From contig CAVUMB010000010.1 of assembly GCA_963742405.1 (NCBI GenBank), positions 62,001 to 126,000 of the forward strand: a DNA stretch of 64,000 nucleotides, read 5' to 3'. The translations under genes were made by a program, and so were the position numbers. Source of the stretch: JAGVSR01 sp963742405. GTDB lineage: Bacteria > Pseudomonadota > Alphaproteobacteria > Rhizobiales > Hyphomicrobiaceae. Below, one piece after another: positions 34,501 to 43,518 of this stretch (within the stretch, counting starts at the first letter, position 1; each line of letters opens with the position of its first letter). The notes beneath the pieces are model-generated. The model searched no databases. It was not told the origin of the DNA and was given only the letters and a program-made list of their open reading frames with translations.

Positions 34501-34519
34501 CTATCGAATTTTTCGATAG
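34501..34519. promoter_or_regulatory. Likely LysR-type operator
   Basis: CTATCGAATTTTTCGATAG is a perfect 8-3-8 palindrome containing the T-N11-A core of LysR-family binding sites. It lies 39 bases upstream of the LysR gene start and between that gene and the divergent peptide gene, the usual position for autoregulation and for control of the divergent transcript. Confidence 0.7.
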
Positions 34520-34557
34520 ATAGCACACAATCGTTTCTTTCACCGCGCGAGTACCCG

Positions 34558-35412
34558 ATGGACATCAACCTCGCCCGCACATTCCTGATGGTCGCGGAAA
34601 CCGGCAGTTTTATTGATGCCGCGCATCGTTTGAACATCACCCAGTCGACGGTTTCCGCACGCATCAAGGGGCTTGAAGATCTCCTCGGACGTCCCGTTTT
34701 CGAACGCTCCAAAAGCGGTGCAGATCTGACGGCGGCCGGTGAACAATTCCACAAGCACGCGCTGGCACTGGTGCGCGTGTGGCAGCGTGCGCAGCTTGAA
34801 GTCTCGCTTTCCGACCAGCATCGCGACCATATCGCGATTGGAGCGCCAGCCACCCTCTGGCATGGCGTCCTGTTGAAAACGATCGCGCGATTGCGCTCCG
34901 AAACCCCCGATATCGCCCTGTCCGCCACCGCGGCGCTGCCCGACGTGCTCAGTCAGCGCTTGATCGAGGGCACCTTGGACCTAGCCGTCATGTACCGGCC
35001 GATCCAGCCGCCGGGTCACACCGTCGAGCATCTGTTTGACGAGGAATTCGTGCTCGTTTCCAGCGGCCGGGCCGGACAGCGCAAAAGCAACAGCGACTAT
35101 GTCTTCATCAATTGGGGCCCCGACTTCCAGCAGGACCACGCCGCCGCTTATCCGGAACTGATCAAGCCGGGCTTATCCCTGGATTTAGGCAGCATGCCGC
35201 TCGAATACGTGCTCGCCAACGAACTGACCGCCTACTTTCCGATGCGGCTCGTGCGACCGTATCTCTCCCGCGGCAGGCTCAAGCAGCCCAAACGCGCCCG
35301 CCGTTTCGTCTACCCGGTCTACCTTGTCTATCCCGAAGCCCGGGACGAAGAAGCCTACGATCCAATTCTCGAAATGCTGCGCAGCGAATGCGGCCGCTAC
35401 GCTGTCGATTGA
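34558..35412 (+). CDS. LysR family transcriptional regulator
   Basis: A 284-residue regulator with an N-terminal winged helix-turn-helix (LARTFLMVAETGSFIDAAHRLNITQSTVSARIKGLE, residues about 5-40; split here only as description) and a C-terminal periplasmic-binding-like effector domain (about 90-280). It starts MDINLA, typical for the family. Effector and targets are unknown; the palindrome at 34501 and the divergent peptide/exported-protein pair are the best candidate targets. A bidirectional terminator separates it from the convergent carboxylase gene. Confidence 0.9.
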   Translation: MDINLARTFLMVAETGSFIDAAHRLNITQSTVSARIKGLEDLLGRPVFERSKSGADLTAAGEQFHKHALALVRVWQRAQLEVSLSDQHRDHIAIGAPATLWHGVLLKTIARLRSETPDIALSATAALPDVLSQRLIEGTLDLAVMYRPIQPPGHTVEHLFDEEFVLVSSGRAGQRKSNSDYVFINWGPDFQQDHAAAYPELIKPGLSLDLGSMPLEYVLANELTAYFPMRLVRPYLSRGRLKQPKRARRFVYPVYLVYPEARDEEAYDPILEMLRSECGRYAVD

Positions 35413-35431
35413 ATTTGGCTTCGAAACGGCA

Positions 35432-35462
35432 AAGGCCGGCCAGGGGTTCCCCAGCCGGCCTT
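35432..35462. terminator. Bidirectional terminator between lysR and pccA
   Basis: AAGGCCGGC (35432-35440) pairs with GCCGGCCTT (35454-35462), with an inner GGGG/CCCC stem in the loop. It sits between the convergent ends at 35412 and 35496. The flanking T-runs are short, so it may work mainly through its stem. Confidence 0.7.
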
Positions 35463-35495
35463 CGAAATCAGTGCCGCGACCGCGTCAGTTCGCGT

Positions 35496-37511
35496 TCAAA
35501 CGAACTCGATGATGACCGCATCAACCGCCAGGCTGTCGCCCGGCTTGGCATTGACCTTTTTCACTTTGCCGTCGATCTCCGCCTTGAGGATGTTCTCCAT
35601 CTTCATCGCCTCGACGACAGCCAATGGATCCCCGGCCTTAACCTCCGCGCCCTCGTCCACGTTGATGGCCTTGACCAATCCTGGCATCGGGCAGAGCAGG
35701 AACTTCGACATATCGGCCGCAACCTTGATCGGCATCAGAGCCGCAAGTTGCGCCTCACGAATCGTGAAGACATGCACCGGCACGGTGATACCCCGATACG
35801 AAAGCGTCAGCCCGTTCAGCCGCGACCGCACCATGATCGACACGTCGCGGTTGTTCACCTTGCCGTGCCAGATCGGATCGCCCGGCACCCAGCTTGAAAC
35901 GATCGAGATCGTCTCCCCGCGCGCATCGTCCGGTCCCATCATCGTCACCGCAAACGAGTGGCCCTCTCCCGCGACTTCCATTTTCAGCTGGTCGTCACCG
36001 ATCTTGACGACGCGGGTCTTGGCAAAGCTGACCGCTGTGCCCGACATCTGATGCGTAATCTTGCGGCGGCGTATGTTCTGCTGGTGATCGATCACAGCAG
36101 CGACAGAGGCCAGCACACGGCGCTCCTCGCCTTCCGCCGAGCGTGCCTTGAAGCCGTCTGGGTACTCTTCCTTGATGAAACCGGTCGAAATCTTGCCCGA
36201 GATCCAGCGCGGGTGCTGCATCACCGCCTGCAGGAAGGGAATGTTGTGCTGAATGCCGTCGATGTAGAAGGCGTCGAGCGCGTCGGCCTGGGCCGCAATC
36301 GCTTTTTCGCGTGTCGATGCGTGAGTCACGAGCTTGGCGATCATCGGATCGTAGTACATGGAGATCTCGCCGCCCTCGAAGACGCCGGTATCGTTGCGCA
36401 CCGTCGCCCCTTCCCGCGCGCCCTCCACCGGCGGCCGATATTTTACTAACCGGCCGATCGAGGGCAGGAAGTTGCGGAACGGGTCTTCGGCATAGACGCG
36501 ACTTTCGACCGCCCAGCCGTTCAGTTTGATGTCGGACTGCTTGAAAGGCAGCTTTTCCCCTGCCGCGACCCGGATCATCTGCTCGACAAGGTCGATCCCG
36601 GTGATCATCTCCGTAACCGGATGTTCGACCTGGAGCCGCGTATTCATTTCAAGGAAGAAGAATGACCGGTCCTGTCCGGCAACAAATTCCACCGTCCCAG
36701 CGCTGTCGTAGCCGACCGCCTTGGCCAGCGCGACAGACTGTTCGCCCATGGCCTTACGGGTCTTTTCATCCAGCAGCGGCGACGGCGCCTCTTCCAGCAC
36801 TTTTTGATTGCGACGCTGAATGGAGCACTCACGCTCGCCCAGATAGACGACGTTCCCGTGCTTGTCGCCGAGCACCTGAATTTCGATGTGGCGCGGATTT
36901 TCGATGAACTTTTCGACAAAGCAGCGGTCGTCGCCGAACGAAGATTTGGCTTCCGAACGCGCCAATTCAAACCCTTCGGCCGCCTCTGCCGCGTTGTAGG
37001 CGACGCGCATACCCTTGCCGCCGCCGCCGGCCGACGCCTTGATCATTACCGGGTAACCGATGCTATTGGAGATCTCGACCGCATGTTTGGCGTCGCTGAT
37101 CTCGCCCATGTAGCCGGGAACCGTCGAAACCTTGGCAGCGGCCGCCGCCTTCTTGGATTCGATCTTATCGCCCATGGCCGCAATGGCATGCGGGTTGGGA
37201 CCGATGAAAACGATGCCGGCCTTGGCCAGCGCCACCGGGAACGCTTCACGTTCCGACAAGAAACCGTAACCAGGATGCACCGCCTCGGCCCCGGTTTGTT
37301 TGCAGGCTTCGATGATCTTTTCGATGATCAGATAGGACTGGGCCGCCGGCGCCGGACCGATATGCACCGCCTCGTCCGCCATTTCGACGTGAAGCGCCTC
37401 TCGGTCGGCATCCGAGTACACGGCCACGGTCTTGATGCCCATTTTGCGCGCGGTCTTGATGACGCGGCAGGCGATCTCGCCGCGGTTGGCAATCAGGATC
37501 TTCTTGAACAT
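35496..37511 (-). CDS. pccA: Propionyl/acetyl-CoA carboxylase alpha (biotin) subunit
   Basis: A 671-residue subunit with an N-terminal biotin carboxylase domain (MFKKILIANRGEIACRV, the ATP-grasp loop GGGGKGMRVAYN, MNTRLQVEHPVTE), a linker domain and a C-terminal biotinyl domain with Lys637 in EAMKMEN. The domain order and length fit PccA, which with PccB turns propionyl-CoA into methylmalonyl-CoA. ATG at 37511 opens the family N-terminus; the long open reading upstream is not coding. The beta gene lies 17 kb away at 54595 on the same strand. Another acyl-CoA substrate is possible. Confidence 0.94.
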   Translation of the reverse strand: MFKKILIANRGEIACRVIKTARKMGIKTVAVYSDADREALHVEMADEAVHIGPAPAAQSYLIIEKIIEACKQTGAEAVHPGYGFLSEREAFPVALAKAGIVFIGPNPHAIAAMGDKIESKKAAAAAKVSTVPGYMGEISDAKHAVEISNSIGYPVMIKASAGGGGKGMRVAYNAAEAAEGFELARSEAKSSFGDDRCFVEKFIENPRHIEIQVLGDKHGNVVYLGERECSIQRRNQKVLEEAPSPLLDEKTRKAMGEQSVALAKAVGYDSAGTVEFVAGQDRSFFFLEMNTRLQVEHPVTEMITGIDLVEQMIRVAAGEKLPFKQSDIKLNGWAVESRVYAEDPFRNFLPSIGRLVKYRPPVEGAREGATVRNDTGVFEGGEISMYYDPMIAKLVTHASTREKAIAAQADALDAFYIDGIQHNIPFLQAVMQHPRWISGKISTGFIKEEYPDGFKARSAEGEERRVLASVAAVIDHQQNIRRRKITHQMSGTAVSFAKTRVVKIGDDQLKMEVAGEGHSFAVTMMGPDDARGETISIVSSWVPGDPIWHGKVNNRDVSIMVRSRLNGLTLSYRGITVPVHVFTIREAQLAALMPIKVAADMSKFLLCPMPGLVKAINVDEGAEVKAGDPLAVVEAMKMENILKAEIDGKVKKVNAKPGDSLAVDAVIIEFV

Positions 37512-37711
37512 CGCGGATGCAGTCCCGTCTTGGTTTTTTAGGGCTGGAATAGGGGAAGGTAGACGGCTGGTTCTAGACGCCTCGCAACTGTACGTAAACG
37601 GGCAACATGGCGCGCCCGCGCCGGCGTTCGCACGTCCCGCCCGGCCTGAAACCATTAATAAGCGCAATGGCGGGAATGAGCCCACGCCAATCAAATCCGT
37701 CCGATAGCAAA

Positions 37712-37736
37712 GGCCCCGGCGCTCAGCACCGGGGCC
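37712..37736 (-). terminator. Probable terminator after the 37768 gene
   Basis: GGCCCCGG (37712-37719) pairs with CCGGGGCC (37729-37736). On the minus strand it is followed by TTTGC, a short tract, so terminator strength is uncertain. It lies 32 bases past the stop at 37768. Confidence 0.6.
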
Positions 37737-37767
37737 CAACAAGTGATCGCTGACGGTCAGATCAGGG

Positions 37768-38772
37768 TCAGGCTGCGCTCGTCTTCCGGACGAGATCGAC
37801 GAGTGCCGGATGCAGCATGGTCGCCTCGCGGCGCAGATAGTCGATGAGCGCCAGTTCAGTCGGCGTCAGCTTGTCGTCCCGCGTCAGCCGCTCGACGAGC
37901 CAGGCAGCCTCACCCTCGGTAATCTCCTCATTGGTGATGATCTCGATACGCTGCCGCTCGAGTCGAGCCAGTGCGCGTTCCTCCGAACTTTGTTCGCAAT
38001 ATGCATTCCAGACGCTGCCGAGGCTGCCCGTCACCATGGCGCCGATGAGGTTCGGGACCGCCAAGTCGCCGCGCGTCTTGAGCCAGGCGTCCGATCGCAA
38101 CGCCTCTTCCCGGCTCGGCGGGGCATAGCCCGAGGCCGCCAGAATAACATTGGCCATTGCCTTGACGAACAGATCCGTCCATGCCGCACTCGGCATGCCG
38201 TCAGCGAGGCTTTCTTCGATCGCAATTAAAACCTCGGCCTCCGCGCGCGTGATGGCGATGTTGCCGTCACCGCCGAAGGCATAAAGCACCCGCCGCACCA
38301 GATCGACTTCGGCGTCTGTGATTTTGCCCGTCGACCGCGTCCCGTGAGCACGCAGCGGGCCATCGCCCTCCACGACCGCGCGCCGGACCTCCTCCAGCGC
38401 AAAACGCACGAGCCGTTCCGGCGACCAGCGCGCCGTGTCCAAGACGTGCAGCAGCAGGTCGAGTTCGGTTTTCGTTCGAACCTCGCCATCCGGCGCGATC
38501 ATTGCGATCAGCCAGTCGGCGTTGGCGGCCGTGACGTAGCCTTCCGGCTCGGCCTGATTGACGATAAAATCGGACATGGCTTGCACGAAAAACGGCGCCC
38601 AGGCCGCGTCCTGAACCGGACAGGCTCCATTGAGACGAATCAGATCTTGCGCTTCATCGCGGCTAATCAGGCCGTCGTCGTAAAACGACTGGCGCATCCG
38701 CGTCACGTCCTGTTCGCGAATGCTGCCGCGGCTGACCATGTCGTCCACCGAAACCGACCGCAGGATGCTCAT
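37768..38772 (-). CDS. Helical protein with an internal duplication, function unknown
   Basis: A 334-residue soluble protein with no recognised domain. It contains two related units: ISRDEAQDLIRL-x11-WAPFFVQAMSDFIV-x8-YVTAANADWL near residues 37-88 and ITRAEAEVLIAI-x11-WTDLFVKAMANVIL-x8 near 172-225, each followed by further helices. Spacing of acidic residues in DGL-S-DEAQ and DGNIAITRAEAE hints at EF-hand-like or TerB-like helices, without the full calcium loop. ATG at 38772 has GGGG seven bases upstream. It stands alone with its own terminator. Confidence 0.68.
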   Translation of the reverse strand: MSILRSVSVDDMVSRGSIREQDVTRMRQSFYDDGLISRDEAQDLIRLNGACPVQDAAWAPFFVQAMSDFIVNQAEPEGYVTAANADWLIAMIAPDGEVRTKTELDLLLHVLDTARWSPERLVRFALEEVRRAVVEGDGPLRAHGTRSTGKITDAEVDLVRRVLYAFGGDGNIAITRAEAEVLIAIEESLADGMPSAAWTDLFVKAMANVILAASGYAPPSREEALRSDAWLKTRGDLAVPNLIGAMVTGSLGSVWNAYCEQSSEERALARLERQRIEIITNEEITEGEAAWLVERLTRDDKLTPTELALIDYLRREATMLHPALVDLVRKTSAA

Positions 38773-38923
38773 GACGTTCCCCATACCCAGCAATAACTGA
38801 AAACCATTGCAGGGAAACGCTACCGGCCGGGGCTTACCAAACTCCTAAGCCATGTGCCGGTTTGCGCATGGCAAGCCCAATTGTTGCACATTTGCATTCA
38901 GCGTCCGCTGCACCGTGCAACAT

Positions 38924-38951
38924 AAAAAAGGCCGCCCGGAGGGGCGGCCTT
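38924..38951 (-). terminator. Intrinsic terminator of the 38978 gene
   Basis: AAGGCCGCC (38929-38937) pairs with GGCGGCCTT (38943-38951); on the minus strand the stem is followed by TTTTTTATG. It lies 27 bases past the stop at 38978. Confidence 0.88.
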
Positions 38952-38977
38952 AAGGTTGGGAGGAGCATTCGAGGCGA

Positions 38978-39319
38978 TCAGTTGCCGATGCGTGGCAAAA
39001 AGCCGAGACGGCGACGGCTATCCGTTTTTTCCGCATAGATGTGCGACCGGGCATCGTTCTGCATGTTCCTCAAAATGCGCTTGTCACTCGCAGAGAGATG
39101 ACCGTCCGCCTTGAGCAGCTTTTCCATGCGCATGATCCGCTGTTGCTCGGCGCGCAGACGACGGCCTTCCAACCAAGTGATGCTCCCGGTCTGGCGACCT
39201 TCCTCAATGGCAAGACGCTGATTGATCGAGCGCTGCTCAGCAGTGTGGGCCGAAGCGATGGCTGTGCCGGCGGCAAGAAATGCGGCGGCCAAGGCGAACG
39301 TACGGGTTAGGCTGGTCAT
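38978..39319 (-). CDS. Small exported helical protein
   Basis: A 113-residue protein with signal peptide (1-24, ending ASA) and a charged helical mature part: RQTGSITWLEGRRLRAEQQRI, LKADGHLSASDKRILRNMQND and SHIYAEKTD. The pattern G-x-I-T ... ADGxLS ... Q-N-x-x-S-x-x-I-Y is shared with many unnamed periplasmic proteins of Hyphomicrobiales; the DG-LS segment looks EF-hand-derived. ATG at 39319 has GGAGA upstream. Single gene with terminator. Function unknown. Confidence 0.75.
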   Translation of the reverse strand: MTSLTRTFALAAAFLAAGTAIASAHTAEQRSINQRLAIEEGRQTGSITWLEGRRLRAEQQRIMRMEKLLKADGHLSASDKRILRNMQNDARSHIYAEKTDSRRRLGFLPRIGN

Positions 39320-39449
39320 GACGGTCTCCGGTGGATCTCGAGGCGGAGCCATTTGCCCCGCCATGTCCAAGACCCTAGGAGATCACGGCTGAACCGGTTC
39401 TGAACCCCGTTTGCAGCCGCCGTTCATCTTTATACCAGCCGTGCTCGGT

Positions 39450-39890
39450 TCACCGCCGCACCATACTGATCGTGGCAAAACCCGCGCTTCCCGTAAGATA
39501 AACGGTCTGGCGCTTGCCGCTCAGGATCACTCGGATACGTCCAGTGACTCCAAACTCCGGATTGTAGAATGTGCCGCCGTAGCGGTTTTGCGTGTTCTCG
39601 CTGAGGATTGCGGTTTGAGACACTTTGGCGGCAGCAGTCGCGCAAGTAGCCGACATCGCATAAGAGCGTCCGCCGGCGTGAGTATAACTGGCCCGGCAAC
39701 GTGCTTTTTCCTTCGCGCCACTCGCCAACGTCACGGTGCCGCTTCCACTCCACGAGCCGGAGAGTTCACCAGCCGCAGCGGCCGGCACGGGTGCGATGAC
39801 GGCGAAAGCCGCGACGATGGCACCAACCGCGACAGCGGTTGAACGAATAGCTGCGAACGTACGCGGAAGTCTTGCGGAGCATGCAAACAT
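39450..39890 (-). CDS. Small exported protein, function unknown
   Basis: A 146-residue protein with an N-terminal signal peptide (about 1-38, ending AAA) and a beta-rich mature domain: GSWSGSGTVTLASGAKEKARC, RCRASYTHAGG and a C-terminal GSAGFATISMVRR. Two Cys (in ARCRA and SATCAT) could pair. I know of similar small periplasmic proteins in rhizobial relatives but no function. ATG at 39890 has GGGAG seven bases upstream. It follows clpA on the same strand but past that gene's terminator. Confidence 0.72.
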   Translation of the reverse strand: MFACSARLPRTFAAIRSTAVAVGAIVAAFAVIAPVPAAAAGELSGSWSGSGTVTLASGAKEKARCRASYTHAGGRSYAMSATCATAAAKVSQTAILSENTQNRYGGTFYNPEFGVTGRIRVILSGKRQTVYLTGSAGFATISMVRR

Positions 39891-39987
39891 CGGATTTCTC
39901 CCTAGCCTCCGCGTCAGGATCAAAACGCGGGCTTCCCAGATAAGATAGGTACGGTCGCAAGGTTCCGCGACCGGCCGGCGCCCCATA

Positions 39988-40020
39988 AAGAAAAGGCGCG
40001 CCACATAAATGCAGCGCGCC
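39988..40020 (-). terminator. Intrinsic terminator of clpS-clpA
   Basis: GGCGCGC (39995-40001) pairs with GCGCGCC (40014-40020). On the minus strand the stem is followed by TTTTCTTT. It lies about 50 bases past the clpA stop. Confidence 0.82.
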
Positions 40021-40068
40021 GATCGTAGCGCGAGTCGGCTCGTCCCGCGACGAGCCACTAGCTATGGA

Positions 40069-42516
40069 CTACTCATCTTTCTTGCGCGGCACGCCAGGAA
40101 CGGAACCGCCCAAACGTGTGGGCTTATCCTTTTTATCCTTCGGACCGGGCAGGGCCTTGCGCGGCGCGTTGTCGACGAGTGCTGTTTCCGGCTCATCGTC
40201 GTCGTCCGCACCCGATTCTGGCTTGCGGCTGCCGGGCTCGGCAGGAATGAACTCGAACGCCAAGCGCTTTTCGAGGCCCTTACCTTCGAGATCGATCTTC
40301 ACCGTGCCACCGTGCTCCAGCTTGCCGAACAACAGTTCGTCGGCAAGTGGCTTCTTGATGTGCTCCTGGATCACGCGGCCGAGCGGCCGCGCACCGAACT
40401 TCTCATCGTACCCGATCTCGCCGATCCACTTGCGCGCCGCGTCCGTGAGTTCGATCGTGACCGACCGTTCCGACAGCTGCGCCTCAAGCTGGAAGATGAA
40501 CTTGTCAACCACGCGCGCGATGACGTCCGCCGGCAGGCCGCCGAATGCAATGACTGCATCGAGCCGATTACGAAACTCCGGCGTGAACATCCGGTTGACG
40601 GCATCCGTGTCCTCGCCTTCGCGGCGGCCACGTTCAAACCCCATCGGCGGCTTGGCGAGATCCGACGCACCGGCATTCGTCGTCATAATCAGAATGACGT
40701 TCCGGAAGTCGACCGACTTACCGGAGTGATCGGTCAACTTGCCGTGGTCCATGACCTGCAACAGGATGTTGTAGAGATCAGGGTGGGCCTTCTCAATTTC
40801 GTCGAGCAGGAGTACCGAGTGCGGGTGCTGATCGACGCCGTCGGTCAGCAGTCCACCCTGATCGAACCCGACATAGCCCGGAGGCGCGCCGATGAGGCGA
40901 GAGACCGAGTGCTTCTCCATATATTCGGACATGTCGAAGCGGAGCAGCTCGACGCCGAGCAGATTGGCGAGCTGCTTGGCCACTTCGGTTTTGCCGACGC
41001 CCGTCGGACCCGAAAACAGGTAGCAGCCGATCGGCTTTTCCGGTTCGCGCAACCCCGCCCGCGCCAGCTTGATCGCCGAAGCCAGCGCCGAGATGGCCTT
41101 GTCCTGGCCGAAAACGAGCCGCTTCAAATCCTTCTCGAGGTTGTGCAGCACATCCGAGTCCGTCTTGGATACGGTCTTGGGAGGAATGCGCGCCATCGTG
41201 GCAATCGTTGTCTCGATCTCCTTGACGGTGATCTTCTTCTTCCGCTTTGACTCCGCAACCAGCATCTGCGCCGCGCCCAATTCATCGATCACGTCGATCG
41301 CCTTGTCGGGCAGCTTGCGGTCATGGATGTAGCGCGCCGATAGTTCCACCGCCGCTTTGATCGCGTCGTTGGTGTACTTCAGCTTGTGATACTCTTCGAA
41401 GTACGGCTTCAGCCCCTTCAGGATCTCGATCGCGTCGGCCACGGTCGGCTCGTTGACGTCGATCTTCTGGAAACGCCGGACGAGCGCGCGATCCTTCTCG
41501 AAGTGCTGCCGGTACTCCTTGTAGGTGGTCGACCCGATGCAGCGCAGCGCGCCCGACTGCAGCGCCGGCTTCAACAGGTTGGACGCATCCATCGCACCGC
41601 CCGAAGTCGCCCCCGCACCGATGACGGTATGGATTTCATCGATGAACAAGACCGCGCCCGGATAGGCCTCGGCTTCCTTCATGACGGCCTTGAGCCGTTC
41701 TTCGAAATCGCCCCGGTAGCGCGTTCCGGCGAGCAGAGATCCCATGTCGAGAGCAAAGATCGTGGCATCGCGCAAAACCTCGGGCACTTCGCCGCGAATG
41801 ATCTTGCGCGCCAATCCTTCCGCGATCGCAGTCTTGCCGACACCGGGATCGCCGACGAGCAGAGGGTTGTTCTTCTGGCGGCGGCAGAGCACCTGGATCG
41901 TGCGCAGCACCTCCGGCTCACGGCCGATCAACGGATCGATCTTGCCGTCGCGGGCCTTGCGATTGAGGTTGACGCAATAGGTATTGAGCGCGTCCTGCTG
42001 GCCCTTCTTATCCTCACCCGTTTCCGTTTGCTCAGTCTCCTCTGCGCCACGCACGACGCGCGGCTCCGACATACCGGGCCGTTTCGCGATGCCGTGGCTG
42101 ATATACTGGACGGCATCGAAGCGCGTCATGTCCTGCTCCTGCAGGAAGAACGCAGCATGGCTCTCGCGCTCGGCAAAGATCGCGACGAGCACATTGGCGC
42201 CCGTCACTTCTTCGCGACCGGACGACTGAACGTGCACGACAGCGCGGTGAATGACGCGCTGGAAGCCCGGCGTTGGCGACGCCTCCGACACGGTCTTGGA
42301 CGTAATCGCGGTGAACTCGCTGTCGAGATACTCCGTGATGCGCGCGCGCAACCGGTCGACATCGACGTTGCAAGCTCTGAGCACGGCCGCCGCGTCACGG
42401 TCATCGATCAATGCGGCGAGCAAATGCTCCAACGTCGCGTATTCGTGTGACCGCTGGTTGGCGAACTCCAATGCGCGGTGCAGAGTAATCTCTAGATTTT
42501 TCGAGAAGGACGGCAC
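40069..42516 (-). CDS. clpA: ATP-dependent Clp protease ATPase subunit ClpA
   Basis: An 815-residue AAA+ unfoldase that feeds substrates to ClpP. The N-domain (1-145: LEITLHRALEFANQRSHEYATLEHLL) binds ClpS; the first AAA module has GDPGVGKTAIAEG and FIDEIHTVIGAG, the second has GPTGVGKTEVAKQL and LLDEIEKAHPDLYN. No ClpB/ClpC middle coiled coil is present, which with the ClpS neighbour identifies ClpA. The C-terminus is extended by an acidic then basic tail (GADDDDEPET, KDKKDKPTR) of about 60 residues. clpS ends seven bases before its ATG. Confidence 0.97.
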   Translation of the reverse strand: MPSFSKNLEITLHRALEFANQRSHEYATLEHLLAALIDDRDAAAVLRACNVDVDRLRARITEYLDSEFTAITSKTVSEASPTPGFQRVIHRAVVHVQSSGREEVTGANVLVAIFAERESHAAFFLQEQDMTRFDAVQYISHGIAKRPGMSEPRVVRGAEETEQTETGEDKKGQQDALNTYCVNLNRKARDGKIDPLIGREPEVLRTIQVLCRRQKNNPLLVGDPGVGKTAIAEGLARKIIRGEVPEVLRDATIFALDMGSLLAGTRYRGDFEERLKAVMKEAEAYPGAVLFIDEIHTVIGAGATSGGAMDASNLLKPALQSGALRCIGSTTYKEYRQHFEKDRALVRRFQKIDVNEPTVADAIEILKGLKPYFEEYHKLKYTNDAIKAAVELSARYIHDRKLPDKAIDVIDELGAAQMLVAESKRKKKITVKEIETTIATMARIPPKTVSKTDSDVLHNLEKDLKRLVFGQDKAISALASAIKLARAGLREPEKPIGCYLFSGPTGVGKTEVAKQLANLLGVELLRFDMSEYMEKHSVSRLIGAPPGYVGFDQGGLLTDGVDQHPHSVLLLDEIEKAHPDLYNILLQVMDHGKLTDHSGKSVDFRNVILIMTTNAGASDLAKPPMGFERGRREGEDTDAVNRMFTPEFRNRLDAVIAFGGLPADVIARVVDKFIFQLEAQLSERSVTIELTDAARKWIGEIGYDEKFGARPLGRVIQEHIKKPLADELLFGKLEHGGTVKIDLEGKGLEKRLAFEFIPAEPGSRKPESGADDDDEPETALVDNAPRKALPGPKDKKDKPTRLGGSVPGVPRKKDE

Positions 42517-42523
42517 GTCTGAC

Positions 42524-42925
42524 CTACTCTTTCTCCAAAGTGCATTTGAGAGGGTGCCCGTGCTGGCGGGAGAAGTCCATAACCAAAGTTACTTTGGCTT
42601 CAGCGACTTCGTAAGTGAACACACCACACACACCGACACCTTTTCGATGCACGGTCAGCATGATGTCGGTCGCTTCCTGGCGACCTTTCTGGAAGAACTT
42701 CTCAAGCACGTGCACGACGAATTCCATCGGCGTGTAGTCGTCATTCAGCAGCAGAACTTTGTACAGAGATGGCTTCTTGGTCTTGGGCCGTGTTTTGGTG
42801 ACAATGCCGGTTTTGCCCTGATCGCCATTACCGCCCTGGCCCTGATCCTTGTCGGACCCAGCTCCACGTGGCTGCCCCTCGATGATCGTCTGCCGCCGTT
42901 CAGCCATGCCCTCGATCGTGCCCAT
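42524..42925 (-). CDS. clpS: ClpA adaptor ClpS (N-recognin)
   Basis: A 133-residue ClpS. The core (about 48-133) has YKVLLLNDDYTPMEFVVHVL, the substrate-binding D-D-x-T-P-M-E-F and HRKGVGVCGVFTYEVAE. The N-terminal 47 residues are longer than usual, Gly/Gln/Lys-rich (KDQGQGGNGDQGKTG) and probably disordered; the ClpS N-terminal extension is the part that inhibits ClpA, so the length may matter. It delivers N-degron substrates to ClpAP. ATG at 42925 has GGAAGG upstream; ATG at 42907 is possible but too close to its nearest GAGG. Confidence 0.95.
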   Translation of the reverse strand: MGTIEGMAERRQTIIEGQPRGAGSDKDQGQGGNGDQGKTGIVTKTRPKTKKPSLYKVLLLNDDYTPMEFVVHVLEKFFQKGRQEATDIMLTVHRKGVGVCGVFTYEVAEAKVTLVMDFSRQHGHPLKCTLEKE

Positions 42926-43130
42926 GTTCGCGGCCTTCCGGCCGTCTCTCCGCCAATACAATAGCGCTCCGTCAACGGCTGGCGCAGCTCTTAGTTCAGT
43001 CCAACCCGGCGACGGCGACAAGGACCGTCCGCCGGTCGACACATTACACCTCTTGTACGCTGGCAAGCTGCCGGGCGGATGCGATACGCACACATCATCG
43101 CTTGGGCTATGTGGGGACACACTGCGACGC

Positions 43131-43160
43131 AAAAAAGGCCCGGATGCTGGACCCGGGCCT
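43131..43160 (-). terminator. Intrinsic terminator of the phasin gene
   Basis: AGGCCCGG (43136-43143) pairs with CCGGGCCT (43153-43160), and TTTTTT follows on the minus strand. It lies 35 bases past the phasin stop. Confidence 0.88.
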
Positions 43161-43194
43161 CGACGAATTGGCAACCAGCTGGTCGCCTGGCCGT

Positions 43195-43518
43195 TCAGCG
43201 GCTGCCCGGGAAGACACCTGGCTTGAAAGCATCTTTTGCAAGCGACTGATACATCGCGCCGATCTTGGACATCTGCTGCATGTAATCTTCATAAGCACGC
43301 TTGGCATAGGTCGTCTGGATCTCGAGCGCCTGTTCGACGGACTTTGCCGAGGCAAGTTTTTCGAAAGCGGCGGTACCGTCTTCAAAGGCGCGCTTGGAGT
43401 AATCCGTCATCTCGCTGGCGATTGCCTGCCAGCTTTTGTTCCAATCACCCATCATCTTCATATAGCCATCCATTCCGGTCTGGCTGAGCTTTTGAATATC
43501 CTGGAAGTTATTGATCAT
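43195..43518 (-). CDS. Phasin family protein
   Basis: A 107-residue amphipathic helical protein that fits the small phasin families: MINNFQDIQKLSQTGMDGYM at the start, NKSWQAIASEMTDYSKRAFEDG and LEIQTTYAKRAYEDYMQQMSKIG. Phasins coat polyhydroxyalkanoate granules. A PhaR-type operator lies about 85 bases upstream, supporting the PHA link, though no phaC or phaR gene is in the window. Single gene with its own terminator. Confidence 0.88.
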   Translation of the reverse strand: MINNFQDIQKLSQTGMDGYMKMMGDWNKSWQAIASEMTDYSKRAFEDGTAAFEKLASAKSVEQALEIQTTYAKRAYEDYMQQMSKIGAMYQSLAKDAFKPGVFPGSR

